This document shows positions 45,640 through 59,400 of a stretch of DNA of 64,000 nt, piece by piece. How positions within the stretch are numbered: position 1 is the stretch's first letter; every line of letters begins with the position of its first letter. The translations under genes and the position numbers were made by a program. Origin of the DNA: Holothuria scabra (taxonomy: Eukaryota; Echinodermata; Holothuroidea; Aspidochirotida; Holothuriidae). The notes under the pieces were generated by a model. That model did not search any database, was not told the DNA's origin, and saw nothing but the letters and a program-made list of their open reading frames with translations. The stretch is taken from assembly GCA_037179385.1 (NCBI GenBank), contig CM074189.1:22269020-22333019 (forward strand). Direction: 5' to 3'.

Positions 45640-48625
45640 AGAAAACCTCCCGCATATCATCGAAAAGGACGTTTCGGAACTCAGCTCAGTGAATTTACTA
45701 TGTTTATTTACACCTCTCTTTACCCTACGTTGAACTGTCGTTATACTTGGTCTTACCCCAATACCGCCACAGTTAATTTACATGTAAAACTTCCCCTCTG
45801 TCCATTTAATCTAGCAATTGAAAACATTAACAACCTCTTCAGCAACTTTCGTCCGAATATTATACTATTCTGGTCTGGTCAAAGGGATGGGTGAGGGAAA
45901 GTTGTGAGGCTGAATAAGAAGGGGTGTTAAGACGTTTAATTTGTTTCCGACCTTTCACGTTTTGAAGGTTGTCATTGACTTAATACATTTTTACACAATT
46001 TACTCCTCCTGAAAAAAAGGACCCTGGAAAGGTCCCCCCGCCGGTGCCTTGCCTAGCTACGGACCTTTTCGAAAAACATGATGTTCAAACAAGGAGGAAA
46101 AATGATCCAAAGTATAAAAGTATTTGAAAACGCCAGGTGAAGTCGAGTGCGTACCTTTTAAATGAGCCCCTGAATGGCGGCACTTATTCTTCTGACAAAA
46201 GTAGCAGACCCAGTCTTTGGATTCAGAAATATGCTCTATATTAAATTTTGCTTCACTCATATTATGCTGTGTCTCCTGACAATTCACTTACTATGATCTT
46301 TATTTCTAAACATCCCATTGTAACAGACGTGGTCTTTGCTGCATTCATCGTCCTGGCAGTAACTTACCTTGTTCAACAATAACTGTCAGTTTGTGTGTTT
46401 GTTGTCTGTCCTTTCGGTCTATTCCTTTATACCTCAGAGTTTTTACCTGAGTAACTAAACTTTCTTTTACACCATATTTAAATAAAAATTACAATTTCAA
46501 TTTGCCTTATATCTTTGTGTATTTCATTTTTCAAGTCGCATGCATCCTTTTATACGTTCCGATGTCACAACTGTTACTGTAAGATCTTGGGTTTATGTAG
46601 TAATTCAAGGGTTTCGTTTCTCAAAAGTAACAAATCTGCTAGAACTCTTTTTGCCTACATTTGGTGAATCTAAATTTCATTTGTAGATGTATGTGATTTT
46701 ACTTTATAACATGCACGCAAAATATCTCGTCGTTTCTAGATGTTTTTTTAATAAGATGGAAAAATGTATCACTTCAAAGAAAAAAACACTGGAAAATTTG
46801 ATTTTCAAAGTATCTGAAGTTGATCTTTTTTCGAAGTTCTCTACATGTTTGAACCACCTTGGGAAAATAATAAGATCTATGATTTTACGTCTTAACTTAA
46901 TTGGTTTTAAATTCGAGGATTCAGTTAGTATTCAAGTAAGTACATAATACCATTTTAATTGCTCCATTTGCAATACACCAAATGTAAAATTATGTGAGAT
47001 TATTTGCGGTAAAAGGGGCATTGCCTCCTCCCGCGAGTTTGATCTCTCCACCACCTTCCAACACCTCAACTAAATTCAGTAAGGATCTGAATTAATATAA
47101 AAAATGAATCATATACCTTTCCACAGACTTAATTCTTCAGCCAGAAATAAACGTCTGAGCTTCTGGGGTTTTGCCGCATGTAACCCAACCCCCAGGAACA
47201 TGCTCTTTGGGTTTGGTTTCGTGCTGCACCCTACAAAACTTGTCCCAAAAGTTACCCTTTGCCCTTAGTTTGCCCCCTCCCCCTCCAACATTTTTACATT
47301 GTATCGACGCTTCTAGCTGAAACAGTGTAGTTATTAGCTATCAAGTCCAATGCTGGACACGTAATATCCTCAGTCCCTTTCAACACTTATTATTGTTCAA
47401 GGCGATATTCGGGAAAACCTAAGAAAAATAAGACATCATGCACAAACCATTAAAGATTTACCATTTGAGATTTTCAATATTTACTTAGAAATACAGAGAT
47501 CAGCGAATACCAGAGGAGAAATTTAGATTCGTAAGTAAAAATGTGTTTTGTTTTAATGAGTAAAATGGTATCTTGACCAAAAGAGAGTTACACTTGCAAC
47601 AAGTTCAAGTTGTGAAGCATACCGATTACCTGACATGCAACAGATATTACCCTCATGACAAGCCAAAGCCAGAGGCCTTCGGCCCGAGATCATGAAAGCC
47701 ACCAAGATCAGACTTTGGTTTTAGGTGGTTTGGAGTTGGTCTCCATTTGAGAGTTCTGTAAAAATGTTTGATGTCTTAGTTTTTACCGCTATTGTAGTCA
47801 TAATGAGCGATCCTTTTGGACCCCAAAATCCGTTTCGAATATTTAATCCCATAGCTAATATTATCACGGACAACCATGATCTTAGATTCATGGCACGTAT
47901 CTTCTGAGCCCAGGTGCGTCTGTAACATTACAGTCACCATTATCCAGACGAAATTGACATCGGTTAGTCAGCCCATTGTACGTAACAATGATGAAGTGAA
48001 AGTGGACATAGGATGTTTCATTCGTTGGCGATGTGACGAAGTGGCCCACGCATACTCAATGTCAACAGGAAATGTTGAACAATATGGGATGGAGAATAAT
48101 ATGCCAATTCGTTCTTTACTGTTTGTCATTTCCTTTATAACCGGGATTTACTTCTTTCAGAACACAGTATTTCTATAGCGAAAAACCGTCTAAGGATATC
48201 AGTGCACTCAATTTATTGCAAACGTGTTATCTCTTTTAATGACAATGATTGCTTATTCTTTATCTGATTTTCTATTAAAACCAATGAAAGTCTAAATCTT
48301 AATACTGATATTTCAAACAAGTTCGGGAAATAGAGGAAAAGGTCCCCATGCTCAAATAGTTTTAATGATTGCCTTCGACCTTTTAAAACGTTACAACTGC
48401 TAGCACCAGATCTAAAGTGAATATCTATGTACTTGGAGACTTTAAAGTTTCGAAGCCTAGGATTACATAGCACAGGCCTGAAAGTTTCTTGATGGTTGAT
48501 AGTTGTGATACAAATGTCACTAAACTAGTCACCACCAGTACCAACACCTTGAACATAACTTTTCAATTTTGTTGTCTCCCAACACCCATGCATGATGTGC
48601 AATAATAGTAATAGTTCTGTTCCTA
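45640..48625. other. Anonymous stretch
   Basis: No gene recognised. Two overlapping plus-strand open frames (47725-47907 and 47876-48178), together about 150 codons, have hydrophobic segments (VLVFTAIVVIM and LLFVISFITGIYFF) but no domain or splice pattern I can identify. Confidence 0.4.
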
Positions 48626-48635
48626 TCCCTAACAG

Positions 48636-48690
48636 ACCACGTGTTTGGTCTAACGGTGAGAGCATCCGCCTCTCACGCGGAAGGCCCTTT
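48636..48690 (+). ncRNA. Truncated tRNA-Glu(CTC)-like sequence
   Basis: TGGTCTAACGG (48646-48656) fits the A box of tRNA promoters. A perfect 5-bp anticodon stem TCCGC/GCGGA (48665-48669 and 48677-48681) closes a 7-nt loop with CTC in the anticodon position. The variable region begins AAGGCCC, but the T arm and B box are missing (CTTTATCTAACTAACT instead). This is the 5' half of a tRNA-Glu: a pseudogene or the head of a tRNA-derived SINE. Confidence 0.6.
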
Positions 48691-48699
48691 ATCTAACTA

Positions 48700-50650
48700 A
48701 CTAACCTATCCCAAACAGCAAGTTTCACACGTTACGCATGACCATAATGGTCTGACTTTCGCAAATTTTCATAAACAGATGGAACGAGGGAACTTTCCCA
48801 TTACATAATTACTGGTCGTAGTGGGTAGGTAAACCAGCATTAAAGAAATTGTGTACAGCAATATACAGGACAGTGATATGGTCATCTTAAAAAAAATGGA
48901 GCACTCACCAAAGTCGACTTTGGTCTCCTTGGCGGATGGCGAACATTTGCAGTACCACAAATGTGGGAAAAATTTAAATCAAATCCAGCCCAACATTGAC
49001 GTTGTGAATGCAATAACAATGCGCCAAATCATCCAATTCGGTCTAAAAAGTTACACAACGTCTAGGCCTTTGCAGAGCAATTGGTATGGTTGTATGACTT
49101 GATATTTAAATTTTAAAGGAGTATTTTCTCTATCAGTTCTACCCATTCAAAGGTTGAAACTGACCAAACAAGTCCATTTTGACAATTTTAAAGAACTTAA
49201 AACCAAAACTAAAATGAATTATTATCTTCTGTTCTTTTACTTCGAGCGATTTCTCCGACCGGAACCTATTTTTGAAAATAAGAAATCAAGTAGGATACGT
49301 GTGAAATGAAACACAGGTAGAGAGAACTTCTCATTTGCATTATGAGCTTTTAACAAGGATCATATTACGCATTTTCCTTTTACATGCTTCTTTTTTCGAA
49401 AATGTTGTCCTTACATACAACAAAATATTAACCCCAGCATTAACAATATTTTACTTAAATTGTACCTGACATGTTTGTTACTTGAGACATTTTGCCGATG
49501 GCCGATGAATCTAATCGCCTCTGCATAGTTTAAACGTCCAGTGTTTCCTGCGGTCTTACACCGATAACACACACCATATTGTACAGGCTAAATGCGCTCT
49601 TCTTACGTTTTTAACTTAATTGAATTCAAAACGGCACGACCCCACCAAGCGTTAGTACGAAATTAAGCATTCATGGAAAAAATTACGTTGGGTAGGCCCT
49701 TGTACCCATATGAGGCTGCGTAGAATGCGGATCCAATTCAACGTTTACTGATAAGCTAGTATCATCAAGCCACGTTTATCTAATGCTGGCGTTGACGCAT
49801 TTGCACTTTAGACGTTAGACATTAGCCTAGGACCTTGCTACAAGAAAGGATCTTAAGGATACTGCTCTAACGTTCCCAAGTCTACGTTAAAGCGATAAAA
49901 CGTTATTTGAACTACTGCAAGGTAGTTAACCTTGTGTCTCACTTTTAAAGGCACATATATGCTACTGCAAACCTTAAACAGCACCCTTCACTACTTTCCA
50001 AAGTTCCCTCAGATAAATAGCCCAGTTTACTCAAACCCAGACAATGGTGTATGCGTGTATATCATGTACCTCGCTAAAGAACAGAGGTCACAACAGGCAT
50101 ATGTGTAATAATTATATTGAATAATACTATAACAAATCACCCTGCGTTATTGCAAGCATCTTAAAGCATAAAGCACCATGCTAAAAGGTTTTTAATATGA
50201 TGTTCATATTCACTTTCACATTGCCAATAAAGGTTTTTCTCTTATATAATTGCCCATCGTAAGCATGGGCATGGAATTGATTTTCAAAATGGGAGAACGT
50301 CTGGCCTAAATGTTTTTTCTTGTTCTTGTAAGATGCCAAAGAGAAGCGGTCCCAGATGCAAAATGATGTTAAATACCTCAATATGAGGACATAGCAGGAC
50401 ATTTCCAAAGGTTTCAAAACATTGTCTTGAAAGTGAGGGTTTTTACTACAACGGACTACGGTCAATCTGAATTGAAATGCATGGTGCCTCAATATTTGAT
50501 AAAGATCACGGAAAAAATTGGGAGCTTGCGGGATATGTGCTTAAGATCTGATAGTTTTGATACCACTTGTAACAAGTATGGTTAAGGTAAATCCATGAAT
50601 TCATTAAAAAGCAGATCTCAATCTTCTGTGGGAAAATCACAAATCGAAGG
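48700..50650. other. Anonymous stretch
   Basis: No gene or repeat recognised. The open frame on the minus strand at 50181-50492 has no domain. Confidence 0.45.
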
Positions 50651-50689
50651 GGTGAGGAAGTGATACCCACTGGTGCTACTGAGTGGCTC

Positions 50690-51840
50690 CTTACTCAAAA
50701 TTTATATCTAATATATATGTCACTTATATCTGGAAAGATCTGGCTGATAAAAAGTTTCATATGGCTATATGAAGTCAGACATGAAACCCTATATAGGTAT
50801 CTTGATACATTGCATCAAGTATTATACGGCCATATCGAGCCACATATAACTTGATGGAATGCCAGTCCAGATATGTGAATTAGTTTTTACATGGCCATAG
50901 CATGTTAAATGTTACTTTATAAAATGCCAGATATAATATATTGATCAAATGCCTGTCCAGATATGTAAATTAAGGTTCATACGGCTATAATGAGCTAGGT
51001 ATAACTTTATGAAATGTTTTTCCAGAAATGTTAAGTTTTATATGACCATATCGAGCGAGATATAACTTGATAAAATGCTAACCTAGATACGTAAATAAAG
51101 TTTTATATGGCCATATCAAACCAGGTACAATAACTTGCTGAAATACCAGTCCGTATATGTAGATAAAGTTTTATATGGTCATATCAAGCCAGATATAACT
51201 TGATTAAAAACCATTCCAATTACGTATATAAAGTTTTATATGGTCATGTGAAGCCAGATAAAACTTTATGATCTGATTGTCCAGATATGCAATTAAGGTT
51301 TAATATGGCCATATCAAGCCACATGTAATAACTTGCTGAAATCCAGTACAGATATGTAAATAAAATTTGATATGGGTACAATAAGCCAGGTTTAACTTTC
51401 TGAAATGTTTGTCCAGATATATAAATTTAGTTTAATAAGGCCATATGAAGCCAGATATAGCTTTACGAAATGTCAGTCCAGATATGTAAATAAAGTTTTA
51501 GATGGCCATATCAAGCAAGATATAACTTCATGAAATGCAAGCCAGATATGTTAATAAAGTTTTATATGGCCATATCAAGACAGATATTACTTGGTGCAAC
51601 GCCCTTCTAGATACTCAAATAAAATTCTATATGGCCATATCAAACCAGATATAAAACCTTCGTGGAATGCCTGTCCTGATATGTAAATAAAGTGTTAGAT
51701 GGCCATATGAAGCGAGATATAACTGGATGAAATTTACGTCCAAAAACTTTGATAAAATTTTTTATGACCATACCAAGCAAGGTATAAGTGATTAAAACAC
51801 CATGCCAGAATTACAAATAAATTTTTATGTGTTCATATTA
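50690..51840 (+). repeat. Satellite-like tandem array, about 66-bp unit, about 16 copies
   Basis: The unit centres on TTTTATATGGCCATATCAAG followed by CCAGATATAACTTGATGAAATGC, CAGTCCAGATATGTAAATAA. GGCCATATCAAGCC-like cores recur near 50828, 51053, 51111, 51176, 51241, 51306, 51440, 51501, 51566, 51632, 51700 and 51767, spaced 58-75 bp and mostly 65-67. Copies are about 75-90% alike by eye. The core TATGGCCATATC is nearly palindromic. Stops occur in all frames. Confidence 0.92.
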
Positions 51841-53088
51841 ATACTTTTTGTTTTAATTTGTGTACCTGTCCTTCATAAAGACGTTCTTTGGAAGGTAAAT
51901 AGGTATCAGCAAACCAAAATCATAACATTCAAACCATATCCAGCCATATTATACTAACATATATGAAAATGATTTTCCAACGTAGGCGTGGTCAGAAATT
52001 TAGAGCCCTGATTTTCTTTTCCTATGATACAGGAAGTAAAATGTGAAAAATCTTAAAGCCGTCAACAAAGTATATGGTTGAATATTGCCCCATACGGTAA
52101 TTTAAACCAACAATTCAGTATATACATTTAAAAGTAGGAGTTTCAAATCAGTTTTTTTTTTCTTCACTATTACCTAATTATACAACTTAAAATACTTCAG
52201 TCAATGTAATACAGTGAACATTAAACTTTGTTAGAGATGTTAAGATAATCAGCATTGTAGTATCTGCTCCTTTCATCCAGTCAGAAATGGAGCCATGAAT
52301 GACAGACCAATAATGTAAATGGTATGAAGGCCTTGAGGTTGGTCAAGCGTTGTCCTTTAGTGGACGTATTACTTCTTCGGGGAGCAGTTTCAAGTTTGGT
52401 TTCGCCGAAGGGCCCTTCGCCAGAGGGTCGGGAGGACTTGTTTTTTATCGTGTAAATTGTGCAGCAATGTGGGTTAATTTCAAAATGGCGCTTAAATATT
52501 CTCCGAAAAGGGAGAATTTGAAGTTCTCCGTTTTCGGAGAATCTCCCGGACTGGAGTTAGATCAATTACACATGAAATTTGGTGACTCGTCTTCCGTCCT
52601 ATTATAAATGTTTCTCCTTTCGTTAACATTGCCTTTTAAATACGTTAATTATTTATTATTTGATTATGTACGTAATTATTATTACCGACGTATGTACTAA
52701 TAAATACATTTTCGCAATGTCCTGAACGGTCCGTTAATGAAAAGGTTTTATCACGAAGATTTTCTAAGGCCAATACTCATTTCATTGCTTTCAAAGTGTG
52801 CTACAGTATATGGCGAAAACTTGAATACGGAGAGGACTTTCATTTTCATTTGTGGCAGAGTTGTAGATGTTGCTTCACAGCCAGGTGATCGGTTGAGTAT
52901 AACACATCTGAAGTTTGACCCTCTAAAGATGAGACCACTGATTAAAATAAAACGCTTAAAATTAATTTACGTTTGATAACCGTAGGATTAGTTTTTCTTA
53001 TGGTTGCACTGAAGAAAGGTAATCGCCACGCGATGGTAGGGAAGAATATCTCATATTTTTTTGTATTATTTTTTTTTTATAATAATAG
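51841..53088. other. Upstream region of the receptor gene
   Basis: No signal-peptide exon was identified. A locally CpG-richer patch near 52360-52570 contains AAAATGGCGC (52482-52491) and an inverted pair TTCTCCGAAAA / TTTTCGGAGAA (near 52499-52541). It could be a promoter or first exon, but this is not proven. Open frames of 79-85 codons at 52350-52976 have no recognised domain. A splice donor-like AAAGGTAATC follows a hydrophobic reading (LVFLMVALKK) at about 52989-53020 with the correct phase 1, but it has no upstream Met. Confidence 0.4.
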
Positions 53089-53406
53089 GTCATAGCGACA
53101 GTGGAATGTGTTTCGCGAAATTTTCCACGCAAAGTGATTGTGAAGGTGTATTTTTTAATCCAGTTTGCATGGTTTGCAACATTAGTCGCAGTACAACAAA
53201 CGTGAGATGGTACCTGGGTGATCGAAGGTTATCTCAAGGTGAACTCAACTTTGATCAGTTTCATGCCGGTGGAATGGAAGTTAATGGGTGTCATAGCGAA
53301 AAGTATTCTCTACGCCTGATGAGGCCTTCCGAGGAAAACCATAATCAACCGTATAGATGCTTGCACAACAGAAAAATTGTTACTGAGATTAAATTGAAGT
53401 TGAAAG
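53089..53406 (+). CDS. Receptor exon: Ig-like domain 1
   Basis: A polypyrimidine-A tract ends in ATAATAG|GT; the exon starts in phase 1 and ends AAAG|GTATGT in phase 1, the usual 1-1 phasing of Ig exons. It encodes CMVCNISRSTTNVRWYLGDR, with the Cys then Trp of an Ig fold, and YSLRLMRPSEENHNQPYRCL with the second Cys after a Leu-x-Leu strand. Two N-glycosylation sequons (NISR and others) may be present. The 53061 start in an open-frame reading lies in the intron. Confidence 0.8.
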
Positions 53407-56400
53407 GTATGTACTTATGCTACTCTATTAATTCACCTTTTAACATTTTTTGGTGTACGTGGATCCCTTTAAAATATACAGGCTATCTGGGTGATTTATG
53501 TGCATCATGCTTTCTGTAAGGAGTTTGACAAGACATGGGAGCTTTTGTTGTCCACATTCAAAGTAGACCTTTTCATAAGAAAAAAAATAATTCAAGCTCG
53601 TAATAACCATAGGTGTTCATATAATGAGTTCACCACGCTGTCTAATACACTTTATACTGTAGGACCCTATGCCTGAAGATGCGTGAAGCTTTCAACGAAA
53701 TGACGATATCACGATATCACAAAGATATTTTTTAGGAATAAAGCAGGTAATTATTACTTAATTACCTGTTACTCTATACATACGTAGATATAACCTTAGT
53801 AACTGGTAGCATTCAAAACAGATTTATTGTTTGATCATCTAAGAGAACGTTCAAAGTCAAATTTAGCAATTTGAGAAAATGGAGCATAACCGTATTTAAA
53901 AAGGACACGAAAGATGACGCAAGTTGGTATAGATTTAGTTAAATTTCCCCTACTTATTTTGTTAGGTTTTTCTTTACCATGTTTTTTCAAGGTTTTTCAT
54001 GTGTTAATTTCATGTTATAAAGATCACCCATTTGCCAAAAATAGAAAACGTACGCGCCTTAAGAAAATCTTGGATCTTGTCCTGATATTTATTGTGCCAA
54101 AACTTCAAAACACTTTAAAGGTGTAGAATAAAAGCTTTTTAAACAAACATTTAAAAATAAATTTTATTCTTATTTTTGATAGCTTCAACACATCTTTTTA
54201 TCAACGCTCCCAACATATTAGATGGCAAATTATTTGTTGAAGAGGAGGACTCAGCAAACATATTACAATGCGTGATTGAAGGCTCGGTACCTCCGTTTTC
54301 CCTGACGTGGTCCTCAAATGGGATGGCATTGAAGAAGAAAGATTTCAATCATTCAGCTGCGACATATTTGTTGGAACTTCCATATAATTTCCTTAATGTG
54401 AAGACGCAAAGTGTAGTGACCTGTTCGAGTGAAGGGTTATACTTAAAAAATGACATCACATCTCTTCAACTTCATTTAATTGAAAGAAAAATTGAAGGAA
54501 GTACGTTATTCACACAATTAAGCGCTTCCTTGCTTTGGATATGTGCTTCCTAGAGACAAATTTTATTAACCAATGGTCAGTAACTTAGGCAAATTTCTGA
54601 TCGATCAGAGTACCTTTCACTTGCGTTGGAAAGGTGATATTTTGCCAGCTAGGCAGACTGTAAAAGATAAGTAATACCCTGCCTTTTTTAATAATTGTAT
54701 TTGAATTATTTGTCAAATTAAAAAATAAAAGCCGTTTGGTAGTTTCAAAAAGTAAAGTCCACTGTCATCACTCTGCATAATGTCATATACTGACATCCCT
54801 ATTATGCTGAAAGTCATTATCAAGCATAAGATGTTACTAGGAGCTCTGTCATTGAATTTTATATAAAAGAATGCATCAGTTTTTACTTGTAGTTTGCAAA
54901 GTAATAAAAATATTGGCGCTTTTACTAAAGACAAAATTCATGCTTGAAGCATGAATAAATACGTGGTTGTCAAATCATCACTAACAGGTGTCCTTTTTGG
55001 GACCCCAAAATTAGTAATTTTGGGCAATGTAACTTTTGAATTCTTTTTTTATCGTGATAGTTTATTTCAGAGGTGTAGTATGCTCCAAGTAGCAGTATAT
55101 TATACTGTTGAGTGTGAAAAACTATTATGTAACATTAAGAAGTGTTAACTTTGTTTTCCTTTTAAACCGAAAGTGATCTGGCACCACCAGACGATATTAA
55201 CAGCTCTATCAACATACAGTTTATTCTAATTTTGTTAGGTTCCTCAGCTGTGATTCTTATAGTTGTTTTGTGTATCAAAGGTTAGTTTCTATAAAGATAT
55301 TCATGCGAATCTAAAGACTTGCATTTTCATGTCACTTGGCTTATGACCGAATGCATTTTAAATTTAAATATACCTACAAAAAGTTGTAAAGTTATTCCAT
55401 TAATTATTGTTTGGAATATTTCCTTCGCCTTTAAAATGTACGTGCGTCTGCCTTATGAAAAGTTTTCAATCATTTTAATCCATAGGAGTATGGACCTGCC
55501 AGAGGTATATTTTTCGTTTTGTAGGTCACAATTATTAATATCTTTACTTTTAGTCTTGGAAGTCTTTAAAATTTTACACCTGAATTTTTTAATACAAAGA
55601 CAATAGAATTCAATTGTTCAAGTACGTTTTCATCAACACAATGTATCAAGCGATAAAGCGATTTTATCATAACCTAGTAACCGTAATTGAACGTTTCAGA
55701 ATGTATTATTTTAATCAGAAACTATATTTGAGTTTTGGACTTGCACTGCAACTATGAGTGATAACGATCGTTATCCGATATGATATCTGTCTGTGCTTGG
55801 TGTGGGTTTAAAAAGACTTGTCTAAGCAAAATTCATATACTTAAAAATGGGCAGACTTTCCTTTGTTCTTAGGTGAAAACTGCGCCTCAATATCTTACAG
55901 CGTTCCAGAAGAAACTTATTTCAAAAAGTGCCTTTTCTCCAGAGCATTACAATGGAAAATTTGGGAATTCATTGTGGCACAACTATTTGAAATTTCGTTG
56001 AATGCTTTTTGTGATAAGGTTGACGCTATTAGGAACATTTACAACATTTTTGGTATACATAGTTCATGCATATTGTACAAGGTTAAACTAGTTCTACAAA
56101 AAACGACATTCAAACATGTCAACAGCAGCGCATTGCAATGGCAGGCAGGGCAGTCAATTATGAAGAAAAGCAAAGATATGTGAATCGATATATCCACTTT
56201 TTTTAGCAGATTTTGGCTTGATGAGAAGTTAATGTATTTTTCGACAGAAATTTATGTAAAAAAAGAAGTCAGAGTATTGCTACTGGTTTGGTCAACATGG
56301 TCTGAATTTTTTTTTTTTTTTTTTTTTGCCTCATTAGGAAGTTGTTAACAACTCTCTGCTCTTATGCCGGATCTTTGTGAAAAGCCACTGAAAAACCCCT

Positions 56401-59400
56401 TCTACCTTTAACGGGTTATTCGTGTAATGAGAGAACACGGGTACATGAATAAAAATTATCTTTGGGTATTAATGTTAAAAAATAGGGATTTCTGTGCTTT
56501 CAACTTCTAATAGCTATTTTGAAGTTGCCAAAAGCTAATATTAATATGAGAAATTACTAAACAGTCTACCTAACATTTTTGCAGTATTGGGTCATTTTTT
56601 CCCTGATTGAAAGTATACGCTTGTTATTTAAGTGTGGTGGCGCATTGAAAAAGTTACTTGAAAACCATTGGCTGGCAGAATACATTGTTAGAGTTGTAGT
56701 CAGACATAGGCGTCGATATTCAGATTGTCAAGAAACGTTGAATGCAAACTACTTGCCAATTAAATACTGCAACTGATCAGAAAAGTGGGTGCATTACATA
56801 TTTTTGTAACGGAATACACACACTTTTAATTGTGAAGTATTCAAAAATTATTTTATAGAGATCACCTTGTTGAAGATGCACTTTCAAGCTTTCAAGACGG
56901 CGGTGATGAGACTACGTTTGACCAATATCACTACGTTGAAGAGTCCGAGAGAAAGCATCATTCTAATTCAGGTATGTAATTGGGTGATAATGACTTCACA
57001 AAATATAAGCTGGGGTACTGCCAAATAATAAACAGATGTCAGCCACAAATAGATCTCTTTATTAAGATTTTAATAAAAGTAAAAGTTAGTTGAAATTTCC
57101 AGCAGTAATTCAGCTAATACAGAACTCCATGTCTGGATCCACAGGAAAGATGGATAACAACGTGGCAGTTTTTCTTGATACCAAAGTAAGTGTTCACAGA
57201 TTGTATGAGTATTTTAGCGGCACATATTCTCTTGATAGCAGTGTTCAGGGGAAATGTTTGGAAAAGCAGCTTTCTGGTGAGTAGAATAAAATTAAAATTG
57301 TTCTTTACACTTGCAAAAACTTATGTTGCCAGTTCAATAGGGCTAGCATAAATAAAGAAATTTCAAACTAAATCACAGGAAGTCAATTGTTATGCAAGTT
57401 GAAGTTAAAACTTCTTTAGCAAATACGGAATTGGGATAAATGAAACACGTAATGTATTAAGTCCCTTTTCATATATTTCAGTTGTTTACAAAAAGTTTTA
57501 AAAATATCCTTTTTTCAAGTGATCAGCAACTTTTATTAAATATTTTACTCAACGAACACATTTAGATCAAGGGACACGTCAGGAAGCCTCTCAATTTAAA
57601 CTGCTGGCAAGGAAACTTTTGGCTTTACAGAAATCGTCGTTTGTTATCACCCTGCTCACTATAAATATCGAAACAGGTACGTAACTGCAAAAAGATTACT
57701 ATACGTATTGAAAATACCGTGCAGTACATCAAAAATGAATCCCGTTTTCTTCCAATGGAGGCTAAAAGTTTCAAGTCGATCGTGTAAGAAAAACAATAAT
57801 TAGTGCTCAAAAAGAGGTTTAAAAAAACGATTATAATTCTTTATACGTATGGTCACCAGTTTCAATGGATGTTTGATCTTTATGATCTTTATCTTGTAAA
57901 ATATCTTTTCTACAAGTAGGCTAATCCTTCTGACTGATGTTTTTAATTTTATATAAATTTTTCCATCTGATACTGTAATTGTCAGGAATATTGTTTTCGG
58001 ATCGCCAAAGTTATTAGTGCCTATGTTGCCATGGGATATTTGGACTATTTTGAAGACTTTACAAGGTGAAACCTGATGGAACTATGGTTAAAATTTCCAG
58101 ACCACTACTTCCCAGGAAATAACGAGACTATTCAAGCCGTAATGCAATCATACCAACATTACAGTGGGCAAAGAATTCACCATAGCATTGACTTCAGGTA
58201 GCTTCATATCTTAATCTAGTATGCATCTGAGTGAATTTAAATGTTCAAAAATTTCTCAAAGGAAAGAGTCACCCTCACGAAAGATCTCTCTAGGCCTTGC
58301 ATTAGACTTTAAAGTCAGCCAAAACACTATTCTTGTCTTCGCTAGTGCAGATAGCATATTTCCTATTACAAACATGGGGTATTTCGTCTCGTTTCTATCC
58401 ATCGCCAACCCTCTCCATATAGCGTTTCATTATTGATCAGAAAAAGAGGTGAATGGGGGATTCATTGTTAGGAGTATGCAGTTATTAACACGGTATATTT
58501 TGTCTTGTTTTTTTTCAAAGAGCCTTACTCAATTGTTTACGAACTACTTTAATACCGGTCATTGAGAGACTTTGTTTTGGCAAGATATCAGCAATCGCAC
58601 ATTGACGATGAGGTGAAAACAAGTTTCACAAAAGAGTTGAAAAAGTTGCTTGCATTTGCTGTGAATGTTGCCGGAGCAATGGCTTTTATTCAATCACAAG
58701 AGGTATAATGAAATATTTAATCTTTATAACTAAAGATCATACTAAAAGCGATTTCCAGTTTTGTGACTCACTACATGTAGACAACGACTTGGTCGCATCG
58801 TTATGAAGGTATGGGGTTCATGGCTCTCATGAAACATGATCAGGTCAATACATATTTCCTGTTAAATGATACTTTGACATATTTAGAAAGTGGTTTTATA
58901 TCGTAGCACATTACCATTACTTTCATCATTATTCCTATTCCCATTTAAGTATATTATTCCATGATTTTGAATTGGTAACATATTTTCCTTTGCAAAATGA
59001 AAATAGTTAAACATGATTTTCGATTGAAACTTTCTATTTCAGTTTTGCCATCCTTTTATATCGTTAAAAAAGGTTCTTTTAACATCAGAGTGTGCGTGCA
59101 AGCTTTATGATATTCGACCAAATGATATGGCCATGATGAAGGTCACGAAAGTTTTCAAAAAGGTACTTGTTTAACTTACTATACAAGATATTAAGCTACC
59201 TGAAGTAAGATGAAAAAGTGCTAAATGCTTTGTGTGTGATGTTGTTTAACATTTAAAAGACTGGCCCCATGAATCCATAGATTAATGATAATTAAAATAG
59301 TAAAATGTTATACAACAGCTTTATGCTATGATCTCTAAAAAGAATTTGCTTGAAATCAATCCCACGGCCATTGAAGTCTTCACACCTCTAATGTATGTAT

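Noticed and set aside
47725..48178. Two plus-strand frames with hydrophobic stretches
   Set aside because: Weakly reminiscent of phosphatase or receptor membrane segments, but no conserved motif, no splice pattern and no partner exons.
48636..48710. Functional tRNA-Glu gene
   Set aside because: T arm, B box and acceptor stem partner are missing.
53660..53710. Hammerhead-like string CTGAAGATGCGTGAAGC ... AACGAAATG in the receptor intron
   Set aside because: The stem is poor and there is no Penelope-like coding sequence nearby.
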